Below, in pieces: positions 1-8,757 of a stretch of DNA of 64,000 bases. The notes beneath the pieces are model-generated. The model ran no database searches and had not been told where the DNA came from. It saw only the letters and a program-made list of their open reading frames with translations. A program made the translations under genes and the position numbers. This stretch comes from Nostoc paludosum FACHB-159 (GTDB lineage: Bacteria > Cyanobacteriota > Cyanobacteriia > Cyanobacteriales > Nostocaceae): the NCBI RefSeq assembly GCF_014698835.1, contig NZ_JACJTU010000026.1, forward strand, positions 60,773-124,772, read 5' to 3'. Positions within the stretch are counted from its first letter, which is position 1, and each line of letters begins with the position of its first letter.

Positions 1-323
1 TTTTCCTTGAGTCCATGAAAGTATCAGGAAACTACTACCTTTCAATTTAGTACAATCCGCTCTATTAATAGATAAAAAATTCTCAATTCTAATTTTAAAA
101 TAGAGTTATAGCAATACTCCAGAGTTTATACTTTGCAAAAATTAGCTTTTTAACGAATCAGCTACAAAATAAAGAGCGCAAGAATAAGTTTTAATCCAAT
201 GCCCAAGTAGTAATATGACTTGTTCTAGGGGCGGAATAAATCTTTATTTGTTATCACAGGTAATTCGACAAGCCAAAGAAAATTAATTGCAGATATCAAT
301 TCGAGAAATAACGGAGAAAGATT
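1..323. other. AT-rich leader before first gene
   Basis: No coding region, RNA gene or repeat is recognisable here. A GGAG at 313-316 serves as the ribosome binding site of the gene that begins at 324. The rest is AT-rich and may hold its promoter, but no clear -35/-10 pair stands out. Confidence 0.5.
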
Positions 324-1394
324 TTGCTCAATACAATCAAAAAGAATGTGCTAGCAACAGACTTAGTAAAACCTTCAACTAAGTTGTGGATACCTCAACA
401 GGTTATGTTTACTCCTGCTGCTTTAGATGAGCCTTGGGGGCAACAAATTTTGGAGCGCGTGCAGTCCCTGAACTTACCAATCATCGAGTTACCACGTAAC
501 CGCGTGACTGGGTTGCGTGGTGAAGATGAGCGCAAAACTTACGATATTGCCAAACGTACCCTTGCCGTTGTCACTGCACCACCAAGCCACTTCAAACTCA
601 GCCCTATTCCACCATCGGCTGATTGGCAGTTTCATATTGCCGAGGGTTGTCCAGCACATTGCCAATATTGTTACTTGGCAGGTAGCTTATCAGGCCCGCC
701 AGTTATTCGCACTTTCGCTAATTTACCGCAAATCCTAAACAACTTAACTAGTTATGAACGACCCGAAAAAGTCACAACTTATGAAGTTAGTTGCTATACC
801 GATCCACTTGGGATTGAGCATCTGACAGGTAGCCTTGCTGAATGTATCCGTTACTTTGGTACTCGCAGCGATGCACATTTACGCTGGGTATCAAAGTTTG
901 ATGAGGTAGATAGCTTACTGGATTTACCTCACAATGGGCATACCCACTGCCGGATGAGTGTTAATGCTGCGCCTGTTTCAGGGAGGTTTGAAGGCGGTAC
1001 AGCATCTGTAGCATCACGACTTGGGGCATTACGTAAGTTAGCTGATAGTGGGTATCCAGTAGGATTAGTAATTGCGCCAATTATGCCTGTAGATGATTGG
1101 CAAGTACACTACAGGGGCTTGTTTGACTCAATTAGCGAAGCCTTAGATTTCAACTGTAACCTGACCTTTGAGCTAATTTCGCACCGCTTTACACCAGGCT
1201 CAAAAGAAGTTTTACAAACTTGGTATCCACATTCTAAGCTAGATATGGATGAGGAAAAACGTAGTATTAAGCGCAATAAGTTTGGTGGAACTAAGTATGT
1301 TTATGATGCTGACACAATGAATATGATGAAACGCTTTTTTCAGGGTGAGATTCAACAGCGTTTTCCAAATGCGAAGATTTTATATTGGACTTAG
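324..1394 (+). CDS. Spore photoproduct lyase-like radical SAM protein
   Basis: This 356-residue protein looks like a member of the radical SAM family related to spore photoproduct lyase, enzymes that use a [4Fe-4S] cluster and S-adenosylmethionine to repair thymine photoproducts in spores. The cluster motif is visible as CPAHCQYC near residue 110 (CxxxCxxC), followed by YLAGSLSGPP as is usual in this family. The start is TTG at 324, chosen because GGAG lies 7 bases upstream at 313-316 and no in-frame ATG precedes the conserved region. Cyanobacteria do not sporulate, so the substrate is unknown; a role in DNA repair is inferred only from the family. It stands alone, with a repeat-rich gap downstream. 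Confidence 0.8.
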   Translation: MLNTIKKNVLATDLVKPSTKLWIPQQVMFTPAALDEPWGQQILERVQSLNLPIIELPRNRVTGLRGEDERKTYDIAKRTLAVVTAPPSHFKLSPIPPSADWQFHIAEGCPAHCQYCYLAGSLSGPPVIRTFANLPQILNNLTSYERPEKVTTYEVSCYTDPLGIEHLTGSLAECIRYFGTRSDAHLRWVSKFDEVDSLLDLPHNGHTHCRMSVNAAPVSGRFEGGTASVASRLGALRKLADSGYPVGLVIAPIMPVDDWQVHYRGLFDSISEALDFNCNLTFELISHRFTPGSKEVLQTWYPHSKLDMDEEKRSIKRNKFGGTKYVYDADTMNMMKRFFQGEIQQRFPNAKILYWT

Positions 1395-2011
1395 CTGTTG
1401 GTGTACCTTGTTTTTAGGCGTTGCTGAATTTGAATACGAAATTCAAGGCGTTGCATAAATGCGGGATGAATTAAGATTTTTGACGAAGGCTAAAGGTAGA
1501 TTCTTTGCGCCTTTGCGCCTTTGCGTGAGGTAAAAATCATCCCCAATACGGTTCGGTTAAGATCCCCCCGCCTACGGCGACCCCCTTTTTAAGGGGGTAA
1601 AAGAGGGTTATAAGCCCCCCTTTTTAAGGGGGTTGGGGGGATCTTCGAGGAATAAACACGTTAACCGAACCGTATTGAAATCATCCCTAGATTCAGCAAT
1701 GCCAAATTCAAAAATCAACTCTTCTCAACTCTTACTCTTTGCGTCTCTGCGCTACGCCAGTTGCTTCTCTTCTCTACGAGACGCTAAGAGCGAACGAGAC
1801 GCTTCGCGAACAAGTCGGCATTGCCCGCCCAACGCACAGGCTCCTCTGCGTGAGGTAAATTCATATTTTCAATCAGCAACGCCGCTTTTTAAGCAGAAGG
1901 CAGAGTGTTTGGAGGGGGCCAAACTTGAGTAGCTGAGTTTGATTTACCTTTTAGCGATAGTTTGGGAATACTAAAGTTGCATATTACACTACAATTGCAG
2001 CAAGCTCTAGC
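1395..2011. other. Repeat-rich intergenic region without a real gene
   Basis: The 617 bases are made of dispersed cyanobacterial repeats: a GTTGCTGAATTTGAA element near 1420, a run of TTTGCGCC units near 1500-1530, a MITE-like element at 1544-1677, and a stretch at about 1700-1870 resembling the repeat at 54002-54115. A 99-codon open frame at 1633-1932 runs through these repeats and is not considered a gene. The promoter of the following kinase gene presumably lies after 1900. Confidence 0.6.
1544..1677. mobile_element. MITE-like element with 17-bp TIRs and 10-bp direct repeats
   Basis: The ends are perfect 17-bp inverted repeats (1544-1560 and 1661-1677, outer sequence CAATACGGTTCGGTTAA). 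Inside lies a second palindromic part, GATCCCCCC at 1561 and GGGGGGATC ending at 1643, separated by runs of C and G. The element is flanked on both sides by the same 10 bases, AAATCATCCC (1534-1543 and 1678-1687), as expected for a target-site duplication. It encodes nothing and is 134 bp long, so it would have to be moved by a transposase in trans. Confidence 0.8.
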
Positions 2012-4111
2012 ATGATGTTGGCATTTTTCAACTATCTCTTCTATTCAAACGATTTTATTCCTCACGGGCATTGTTATCTCTGGAAAACAGGGCTAGTTTG
2101 GCTCCACATTATTTCTGATGCAACGATCGCTCTTGCCTATTATTCTATCCCCCTATTGCTGATTTACTTTATTTCCAAACGCAAAGATGTTCCTTTTAAC
2201 GGGGTCTTTCTCTTGTTTGGTGCTTTTATCCTTGCCTGCGGTACTGGACATCTGATGGAAATTTGGACGCTTTGGCATCCTGATTACTGGGTTGCAGGCG
2301 CTTTAAAGGCTTTAACTGCGATTATTTCCATATATACAGCATTTGCATTAATTTATCTGATACCTCAAGCTTTAACACTACCTAGCCCAGCCCAGTTAGA
2401 AGCTATCAATAAAACCCTTGCAAGTGAAATTGTCGAGCGCAAACAAGCAGAAGCTAAACTCCAAACTGCTCAAAAGTTTATACATTCTGTTATCCAAGCA
2501 ATGCCTGTAGCAGTCTTTGTTAAAGATGCTACCGATTTGCGATTTGTTTTATGCAATCCAGCAGCCGAAGAGTTAGTTGGTGCCAGCGCCGATAAAATTT
2601 TGGGTAAGACCGACTATGATTTATTTCCCAAACAAGAAGCTGATTTGTTTACCAAAAAAGATAAAGAAGCACTCACTAGCAAAAAAGTTATAGAAATTCC
2701 TGAAGAGATAGTTCATCCAAAAAGCGCCGAAACCCACATTTTGCACATTAAAAAAACTCCCATTCTCGATGCTCAAGGTGAGCCGAAATATTTGCTAGTA
2801 ATTCGAGAAGATATTACAGACCGGAAGCAAGTTCAGGCGGCTCTCACAGCCAGTGAAGCAAAGTTCCGTAGCTTGGTAGAAAATGCCAACGATGCGATTT
2901 ACTCCATGACATTGGATGGCATATTTACTTATCTTTCTCCTAACTTTAAAGATATGTTTGGATATGAAATATCAGAATTTGTAGGGCAATCATTTTTAGC
3001 GATTATTCATCCAGAAGATGTGCCACCTTGTATAGCTTTTCTGAACAACATTGCTCAAACAGCTAAAAAACAAGCTGGACTTGAGGTGAGAGTGAAACAC
3101 AAAGATGGGACTTATGCCTGGATTACATCTAACACTTCACCTGTGATTGATACTAATGGACAGGTTGTGGGTTTTCAAGGCATCATACGCGACATTACTG
3201 AGCATAAACAAGCAGAAGCTCAACTCAAACAGCAAGCAATAGAACTAGAGCAAACTCTCAAAGAACTACAAACCACCCAATTGCAACTCATCCAAAACGA
3301 AAAAATGTCCTCTTTGGGTCAATTAGTTGCTGGAGTTGCCCACGAAATTAATAATCCAGTTAATTTTATCTATGGAAATCTGACTCACGCCCACAACTAT
3401 ATTCACGAATTACTAAATCTACTTCAAATTTACCGAATTAGCTACCCAAATCCTGTACAGGAAATTCAAACGCAAATTCAAGCGATCGATCTCGATTTTT
3501 TAATAGAGGACTTGCCAAAACTGCTTTCTTCAATGGAAATCGGTGCAGAACGCATCCGCGAAATTGTGGCTTCTCTTCGTACCTTTTCGCGCTTAGATGA
3601 AGCTGAATTAAAGCCAACAGATATTCATCAAGGTATTGACAGTACTTTGATGATTTTAGATCATCGTCTAAAAAGCAAAACTAATTATCCCCAAGTTGAA
3701 ATTATTAAAAATTATGGCAATTTACCTTTAGTTGAGTGCTATGCCGGACAGCTAAATCAAGTATTTATGAACATTTTGGTCAATGCTCTTGATGCTTTAG
3801 AATATTCATTAATTCAAGGAAAAATTACACATAATAAACCACAAATCCGGATTTCTACTCAACAACTAGATGCTAAACAAATAGTTATCCGGATCATTGA
3901 TAATGGTTGTGGGATTCCCGAACAAATTAGACAAAGGTTATTCGATCCTTTTTTTACTACCAAACCTGTGGGTAAAGGTACTGGGTTAGGTTTATCGATT
4001 AGCTATCAAATTATTACCGAGCGGCACGGCGGTTCTTTACAGTGTATTTCATCTCCTAACCAGGGAGCAGAATTTATTATTCAAATTCCAATTGCACAGC
4101 CCAATAAATAA
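2012..4111 (+). CDS. Ethylene-receptor-like hybrid PAS sensor histidine kinase
   Basis: This 699-residue sensor kinase starts with a three-helix membrane domain like the copper-binding ethylene-binding domain of plant ETR1 and cyanobacterial Etr1. The key residues keep the ETR1 spacing exactly: D36, Y43, C76 and H80 correspond to ETR1 D25, Y32, C65 and H69, with C76 and H80 in CGTGHLMEIW. Two PAS domains follow (about 150-270 and 278-400), then a coiled coil and the kinase core with phospho-acceptor H443 in VAHEINNP and the ATPase boxes NALDAL, DNGCGIP and GTGLGLSI. No GAF/cyanobacteriochrome or receiver domain is present, and no response regulator gene adjoins it. ATG codons at 2012 and 2015 are both possible starts. 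Copper and ethylene binding are inferred from the residues. Confidence 0.9.
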   Translation: MMLAFFNYLFYSNDFIPHGHCYLWKTGLVWLHIISDATIALAYYSIPLLLIYFISKRKDVPFNGVFLLFGAFILACGTGHLMEIWTLWHPDYWVAGALKALTAIISIYTAFALIYLIPQALTLPSPAQLEAINKTLASEIVERKQAEAKLQTAQKFIHSVIQAMPVAVFVKDATDLRFVLCNPAAEELVGASADKILGKTDYDLFPKQEADLFTKKDKEALTSKKVIEIPEEIVHPKSAETHILHIKKTPILDAQGEPKYLLVIREDITDRKQVQAALTASEAKFRSLVENANDAIYSMTLDGIFTYLSPNFKDMFGYEISEFVGQSFLAIIHPEDVPPCIAFLNNIAQTAKKQAGLEVRVKHKDGTYAWITSNTSPVIDTNGQVVGFQGIIRDITEHKQAEAQLKQQAIELEQTLKELQTTQLQLIQNEKMSSLGQLVAGVAHEINNPVNFIYGNLTHAHNYIHELLNLLQIYRISYPNPVQEIQTQIQAIDLDFLIEDLPKLLSSMEIGAERIREIVASLRTFSRLDEAELKPTDIHQGIDSTLMILDHRLKSKTNYPQVEIIKNYGNLPLVECYAGQLNQVFMNILVNALDALEYSLIQGKITHNKPQIRISTQQLDAKQIVIRIIDNGCGIPEQIRQRLFDPFFTTKPVGKGTGLGLSISYQIITERHGGSLQCISSPNQGAEFIIQIPIAQPNK

Positions 4112-4200
4112 CTGTTTTTACTTGAGGATAGGCTTTCAAGGTTTATATGTATTCGTGGGGTTATTCTTAATACTTAATTATTGTGGCGATCGCACCGTCT

Positions 4201-4462
4201 CTGATACCAATTCGCTAAAATAATAAGACAGATGCAAACCCACCAAAGCCTTACTACTTATGATTTTCTTAGAGGTTGTTTGAAAAGTCCTTTCGTCGGT
4301 AGCAAAACGTTATTGATCCCCCCAACCCCCCTTAAGAAGGGGGGCTTTAATTCCAGTTCCCCCCTTTTTAAAGGGGGTTAGGGGGGATCGATAAGTGCCT
4401 AAAATCACACCGAAATACTTTTCAAACATCCTCTTAATGCAAGAATTTTGAATTGGTATCAG
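4201..4462. mobile_element. Nested inverted-repeat (MITE-like) element
   Basis: Two nested pairs of inverted repeats are visible. The outer pair is CTGATACCAATTC at 4201-4213 with its complement at 4450-4462. The inner pair is a 20-base end at 4269-4288 matched by 4417-4436 in 18 of 20 positions (TGTTTGAAAAGT core). The centre, 4316-4390, holds GATCCCCCC and GGGGGGATC arms like the centre of the element at 1561-1643. It contains no coding sequence. The remaining gap from 4463 to 4642 is AT-rich and probably holds the promoter of the dehydrogenase gene. Confidence 0.6.
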
Positions 4463-4642
4463 CCTCTACCTTTCTTCGATAACTTTGTAATAAACTCTTC
4501 ACTTTTAATAACGATTAATTGCTAACTTTGATACTTTCACAATTTTTTAAATTGTTCTAACTAAACGGCAACCTCTATCATTATGCTGTTACAACTTTGT
4601 TAAGAAAAGTTACAATTCTCTTAACACAAGGAAATATTTCGT

Positions 4643-5977
4643 ATGGCAGTTGCACTTGACAATAATAAACGACATCAAGTTGTAATCATTGGTGGAGGCT
4701 TTGGTGGGCTGTACACAGCAAAACATCTTGCTAAAGCGAATGTAAATGTTACTCTCATCGATAAACGTAACTTTCACCTATTTCAACCGCTTTTATATCA
4801 AGTTGCGACAGGTACGCTATCACCTGCTGATATTTCCTCACCATTGCGAGCTGTATTCAGCAAAAGTAAGAATACCCAAGTATTGCTGGGAGAAGTAAAT
4901 GATATCGATCCCAAAGCACAACAAGTGATAATGGGCGATCAAGTAGTACCTTACGATACATTAATTGTCGCCACAGGTGCTAACCATTCTTATTTTGGTA
5001 AAGATAACTGGAAAGAATCAGCTCCTGGTTTGAAAACTGTTGAAGATGCGATAGAAATGCGCCGTCGGATATTTTCAGCATTTGAAGCAGCAGAAAAAGA
5101 AACCGATCCTGAAAAACGCCGTGCTTTGTTGACTTTTGTGATTGTGGGTGGCGGCCCTACAGGAGTAGAATTAGCAGGTGCGATCGCCGAGTTGGCATAC
5201 AAAACTCTCAAAGAAGATTTCCGCAACATCGACACCTCAGAAGCGAAAATTTTACTATTACAAGGGGGCGATCGCGTTCTCCCACACATTTCACCAGATT
5301 TATCCCAAGTAGCAGCAAAATCTTTGCAAAAGTTGGGTGTGATTATCCAAACTAACACCAGAGTGACAAATATTGAAAATAATATAGTTACTTTCAAGCA
5401 AGGCGATGAAGTGACAGAAATTGCCTCAAAAACTATATTGTGGGCAGCAGGTGTTCAAGGTTCAGCAATGGGGAAAGTCCTTGCAGAACGTACAGGTGTA
5501 GAATGCGATCCTTCCGGACGTGCGATCGTAGAACCAAACTTAACTATCAAGGGTTATGAAAACATTTTTGTAGTAGGAGATTTAGGCAACTTCTCCCATC
5601 AAGATGGTAAACCCTTACCTGGTGTCGCACCCGTAGCCAAACAACAAGGAGAGTATGTAGCTACACTCATTCAAAAACGTCTTCAAGGTCAAACTTTGCC
5701 AGCATTTCATTACAACCATGTGGGTAGTTTGGCGATGATTGGGCAAAATTTAGCTGTTGTAGATTTAGGCTTCATCAAACTCACAGGTTTCCTCGCTTGG
5801 GTATTCTGGCTAATAGTTCACATCTATTTCTTAATCGAGTTTGATACTAAATTACTAGTAGTATTCCAATGGGCGTGGAATTATATCACTCGTAATCGTC
5901 GCTCTAGATTGATTACAGGCCGAGAAGCTTATGTAGAAGCAAAAACCGTTAACAATATAACCCAAGTTGCTAGCTAG
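4643..5977 (+). CDS. Type II NADH dehydrogenase (NDH-2)
   Basis: This 444-residue flavoprotein looks like a single-subunit, non-proton-pumping NADH:quinone oxidoreductase. The FAD-binding GGGFGG lies at 17-22, the NAD-binding GGGPTG at 169-174, and a second FAD contact in FVVGDLGNF near 315. The C-terminal part (about 370-425) carries a hydrophobic and aromatic segment followed by basic residues, the usual membrane anchor. Its role would be to pass electrons from NADH to the plastoquinone pool. It is monocistronic: a 12-bp terminator hairpin follows at 6025-6067. A second, more distant NDH-2-like gene lies at 60418-61785 beside the terminal oxidase. Confidence 0.88.
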   Translation: MAVALDNNKRHQVVIIGGGFGGLYTAKHLAKANVNVTLIDKRNFHLFQPLLYQVATGTLSPADISSPLRAVFSKSKNTQVLLGEVNDIDPKAQQVIMGDQVVPYDTLIVATGANHSYFGKDNWKESAPGLKTVEDAIEMRRRIFSAFEAAEKETDPEKRRALLTFVIVGGGPTGVELAGAIAELAYKTLKEDFRNIDTSEAKILLLQGGDRVLPHISPDLSQVAAKSLQKLGVIIQTNTRVTNIENNIVTFKQGDEVTEIASKTILWAAGVQGSAMGKVLAERTGVECDPSGRAIVEPNLTIKGYENIFVVGDLGNFSHQDGKPLPGVAPVAKQQGEYVATLIQKRLQGQTLPAFHYNHVGSLAMIGQNLAVVDLGFIKLTGFLAWVFWLIVHIYFLIEFDTKLLVVFQWAWNYITRNRRSRLITGREAYVEAKTVNNITQVAS

Positions 5978-6024
5978 GTTAAAGACTTCCAAGGAATAAA
6001 ATCACCAAACATTGTTACAAAGGG

Positions 6025-6067
6025 AAGGAGAAGCAGCCGACGAACGCCTGCTTCTCCTTGCCTTTTT
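6025..6067 (+). terminator. Rho-independent terminator after NDH-2 gene
   Basis: A perfect 12-bp stem (AAGGAGAAGCAG at 6025-6036 with CTGCTTCTCCTT at 6048-6059) encloses an 11-base loop and is followed by GCC and five T. It lies 48 bases after the NDH-2 stop codon. Confidence 0.85.
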
Positions 6068-6219
6068 GTAGTAAATTCAATTGGGAACGAAAATCTTGGG
6101 TGTTTGGAGTGTCGATAGAATTAAGCGATCGAGCGCAACTAGTAGCAGAAACTAAACAAGTTTCGGTCCCTTACCTTGAGCCATTCTTTGGTGAAAGCAT
6201 TAGACCTGCTTTGAAAATA

Positions 6220-6267
6220 GGGCATTGGGCATTGGGCATTGGGCATTGGGCATTGAGCATTGGGCAT
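6220..6267. repeat. Heptameric GGGCATT tandem repeat
   Basis: About seven copies of GGGCATT, one with a single change (GAGCATT), stand in a row. The same heptamer occurs at 33863-33893. Open reading frames across it on both strands are caused by the 7-base period and are not genes. Confidence 0.9.
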
Positions 6268-6450
6268 GAGAAGATTGATTTTTATTGTTCCTTGTGAGCG
6301 TAGCTCATGGAGTCTCTTGCAAAAGTGTTTTTTGGAAGAGGTGGGAAAAGGGATACATGTTAAAGGGGAAAGGAAAATACCAAACCTTTCCCCTTTCCCC
6401 GACTTCTGCAAGAAGTCTATTTAGTCTGCAATTGGATGAGGAGTTTATTT

Positions 6451-7965
6451 ATGTCTAAACAAATTGCTATTGTAGGAGCCGGTCCTGGTGGTCTAGCCAC
6501 AGCCATCCGACTTGCTGGACTAGGGTATAAAGTGCAAATTTTTGAGGCAGATGAACGTGTAGGTGGACGGATGCGCGGGTTAGAAGTTGATTCATACGCC
6601 TTTGATACAGGGCCGACTATTCTCCAACTACCACATCTCTATGAGGAGCTTTTTCAGGAGGCTGGCTTAAATTTTGCTGACTATGTTCAACTCAAACGAT
6701 TGGAACCCTATACTCGCCTTCGATTTTGGGATGGCACGCAACTGGATTTAACCTCGGATTTAAAAGCTTTTAAAACACAACTGGCAAAATTGCGTTCAGA
6801 TTTACCATTAGCATTCGATCGCTGGTACGCAGAACATATCCGTAAATATCAATTGGGTTATAAGCCTTATCTGGGAACTCCTGTACGGAATCTATTGGGT
6901 TACTTGCGTTGGAATGAAATTCTCTCTCTACTCTCATTTCGTCCTTGGGAGAGTTTATATCAACACTTTTGGCGATTTTTTCAGGATGAGCGCTTAGTCT
7001 ATGCTTTAAGCTACCCTTCCAAATATTTGGGAATGCATCCTACTGTGGCAGCGAGTGTATTTAGTCTGATTCCATTTTTGGAATTTGCCCAAGGAGTATG
7101 GCATCCAGTGGGAGGATTCCGGGCATTAGCACAGGGATTAGCTAAGGCTGCTCAAGATTTGGGGGTGCAAATTCACCTCAATCGTCCAGTGCATCAAGTT
7201 TGGATTGAGCAGGGACAGGTTCGTGGTATTGAATTTGCACTTGGCGATCGCCTGAATTTTGATGCAGTAGTTATCAATGCTGACTTTGGCTATGCTGTGC
7301 GTAATTTGCTACCAGCTTCAGCACGAGGCCGCTACAGCGATCGCAAGCTTGAGCAAATGCAATTTTCATGCTCTACATTCATGCTTTATTTAGGTATAGA
7401 TCGCCGCTACGAAAATTTACCACATCATCAAATATATTTATCAGAACACATACGCCGACGCGATCGCCCTTGGATAGACGATTCTGCATTAGATGAAACC
7501 GATCCGCCGTTTTATGTCTGCAATCCTACAATTATAGACCCCAGCAATGCACCACCCGGACACAGCACATTGTTTGTGTTAGTACCAATTCCAAATACTT
7601 CTTATGGCGTGGACTGGGATGTTAAACAACAAAGTTACCAAGACTTTATTATTAAACGACTATCTAAGCTTGGATATGACAATATTGAAAAACATATTGT
7701 TACCCAGAGATGTTACACTGCACAAACCTGGCACGATGATTATCGAGTTCATTTAGGTGCTGTTTTCAATCTCAGCCACAATTGGAGCCAACTTGGCCCA
7801 TTTCGTCCTCCAATTCGTTCTGAAAATATTGCTGGGTTGTACTGGATTGGTGGCGCAGTTCACCCAGGAAGTGGATTACTCACAATTTTGGAAGCAACGC
7901 GTAGTGCTGCTGGGTTTATTAGCCAAGATTTTGTGTTAACCGACTATGACAATAACGCCAGATAG
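6451..7965 (+). CDS. CrtI-type carotenoid desaturase-like FAD oxidoreductase
   Basis: The protein (504 residues from this start) belongs to the CrtI-type phytoene desaturase/amine oxidase fold family. The N-terminal dinucleotide motif is VGAGPGGLATAIRLA (about 8-22), followed by the RVGGRMRG FAD signature, and the C-terminus carries the family motif IGGAVHPGSGLLTILEA. The start at 6451 is preferred over an in-frame ATG at 6436 because GAGGAG at 6438-6443 lies 7 bases before it. Most cyanobacteria make carotenes with the plant-type CrtP/CrtQ route, so this gene probably serves another step or a different polyene substrate; which one cannot be read from the sequence. Confidence 0.8.
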   Translation: MSKQIAIVGAGPGGLATAIRLAGLGYKVQIFEADERVGGRMRGLEVDSYAFDTGPTILQLPHLYEELFQEAGLNFADYVQLKRLEPYTRLRFWDGTQLDLTSDLKAFKTQLAKLRSDLPLAFDRWYAEHIRKYQLGYKPYLGTPVRNLLGYLRWNEILSLLSFRPWESLYQHFWRFFQDERLVYALSYPSKYLGMHPTVAASVFSLIPFLEFAQGVWHPVGGFRALAQGLAKAAQDLGVQIHLNRPVHQVWIEQGQVRGIEFALGDRLNFDAVVINADFGYAVRNLLPASARGRYSDRKLEQMQFSCSTFMLYLGIDRRYENLPHHQIYLSEHIRRRDRPWIDDSALDETDPPFYVCNPTIIDPSNAPPGHSTLFVLVPIPNTSYGVDWDVKQQSYQDFIIKRLSKLGYDNIEKHIVTQRCYTAQTWHDDYRVHLGAVFNLSHNWSQLGPFRPPIRSENIAGLYWIGGAVHPGSGLLTILEATRSAAGFISQDFVLTDYDNNAR

Positions 7966-8190
7966 TCAAAGCAATTCGCAATTACAGCATATTGCAAATA
8001 AATACTGTGTCATATCATCAGGAGATAGCTTTGGGTGGAGATATCCAAAGTTTTGAAATGGCAATTTCTCTAAACCTAAAAATTTTCTTAAATTATCGTT
8101 AACTGTCTTAAGTGTCTTAACTGTCCTTGTATCTGTTTTTTGAGTAATGTTAGGCTATTCACGAGATTTTCGATTCACATAGAAAAAATC

Positions 8191-8628
8191 ATGAATAGTA
8201 TTGCTAAAATCGGACGAAGCTTAATCTCAGTGTTTTTGGTTGTGCTTGTAAGTACCTTGATGTTTTTTACATCACCAGCGATGGCGGCTAATTGGACGAC
8301 TGTTAATCGCGAAAATGTTGAAACCGAATTATTAGACTCTGACAAGACTACAGTTGTACTTTTGGTTTCAAAAGCGTTTCCTGAAGATGCCAAAACACAA
8401 TTAAAATCAGCAGTTGAAAAGACTTACGGTGACAAATACAAACTTGCTGTAGGCAGTATTGAAGAGAATGCATTTATTTACAACAACATTCTTGCACCAC
8501 GAATATACCCACCTTTACCAGGAATTACTACCGTCATAAACGGTTCCGTGTTACAGGGAATATTCATTGATCCAAACGATCCATCGCCAGCGTTTAAATT
8601 CGTGAACAATCAACTCGGAAATGACTAA
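8191..8628 (+). CDS. Small exported protein of unknown function
   Basis: From the ATG at 8191 the protein has 145 residues and begins with a clear signal peptide: basic KIGR, a hydrophobic stretch, and cleavage after SPAMA. The frame is open from 8140, but the upstream extension adds residues before the signal peptide, so the later start is preferred. The mature part has about 120 residues, contains no cysteine, and includes a proline-rich LAPRIYPPLPG segment. I do not recognise the family. Export to the periplasm or thylakoid lumen is inferred. It ends at a shared terminator with the convergent hydrolase gene. Confidence 0.75.
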   Translation: MNSIAKIGRSLISVFLVVLVSTLMFFTSPAMAANWTTVNRENVETELLDSDKTTVVLLVSKAFPEDAKTQLKSAVEKTYGDKYKLAVGSIEENAFIYNNILAPRIYPPLPGITTVINGSVLQGIFIDPNDPSPAFKFVNNQLGND

Positions 8629-8710
8629 ATTTTAATACCTCAATACGTGCAAAACTTTAATTCGCTTAGTTGAATTAAAAATCAAATGGGAAAATTTTAA
8701 TTCTTCCCAC

Positions 8711-8757
8711 AACACAACAACCACCCTTGCACAATCAGTTGGAGCGGTTGTTGTGTT
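8711..8757. terminator. Bidirectional terminator between convergent genes
   Basis: A perfect 12-bp inverted repeat (AACACAACAACC at 8711-8722, GGTTGTTGTGTT at 8746-8757) lies between the plus-strand gene ending at 8628 and the minus-strand hydrolase. It touches the last base of the hydrolase stop codon. Neither side has a long T run, so termination is inferred from position and stem strength. Confidence 0.6.

Noticed and set aside
1633..1932. 99-codon plus-strand open frame
   Set aside because: It runs through the right half of a MITE-like element and known dispersed repeats, has no ribosome site and no protein-like pattern.
6058..6411. Open frames on both strands around the GGGCATT array
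   Set aside because: They are caused by the 7-base repeat and overlap a terminator; their start codons lie inside the repeat region.
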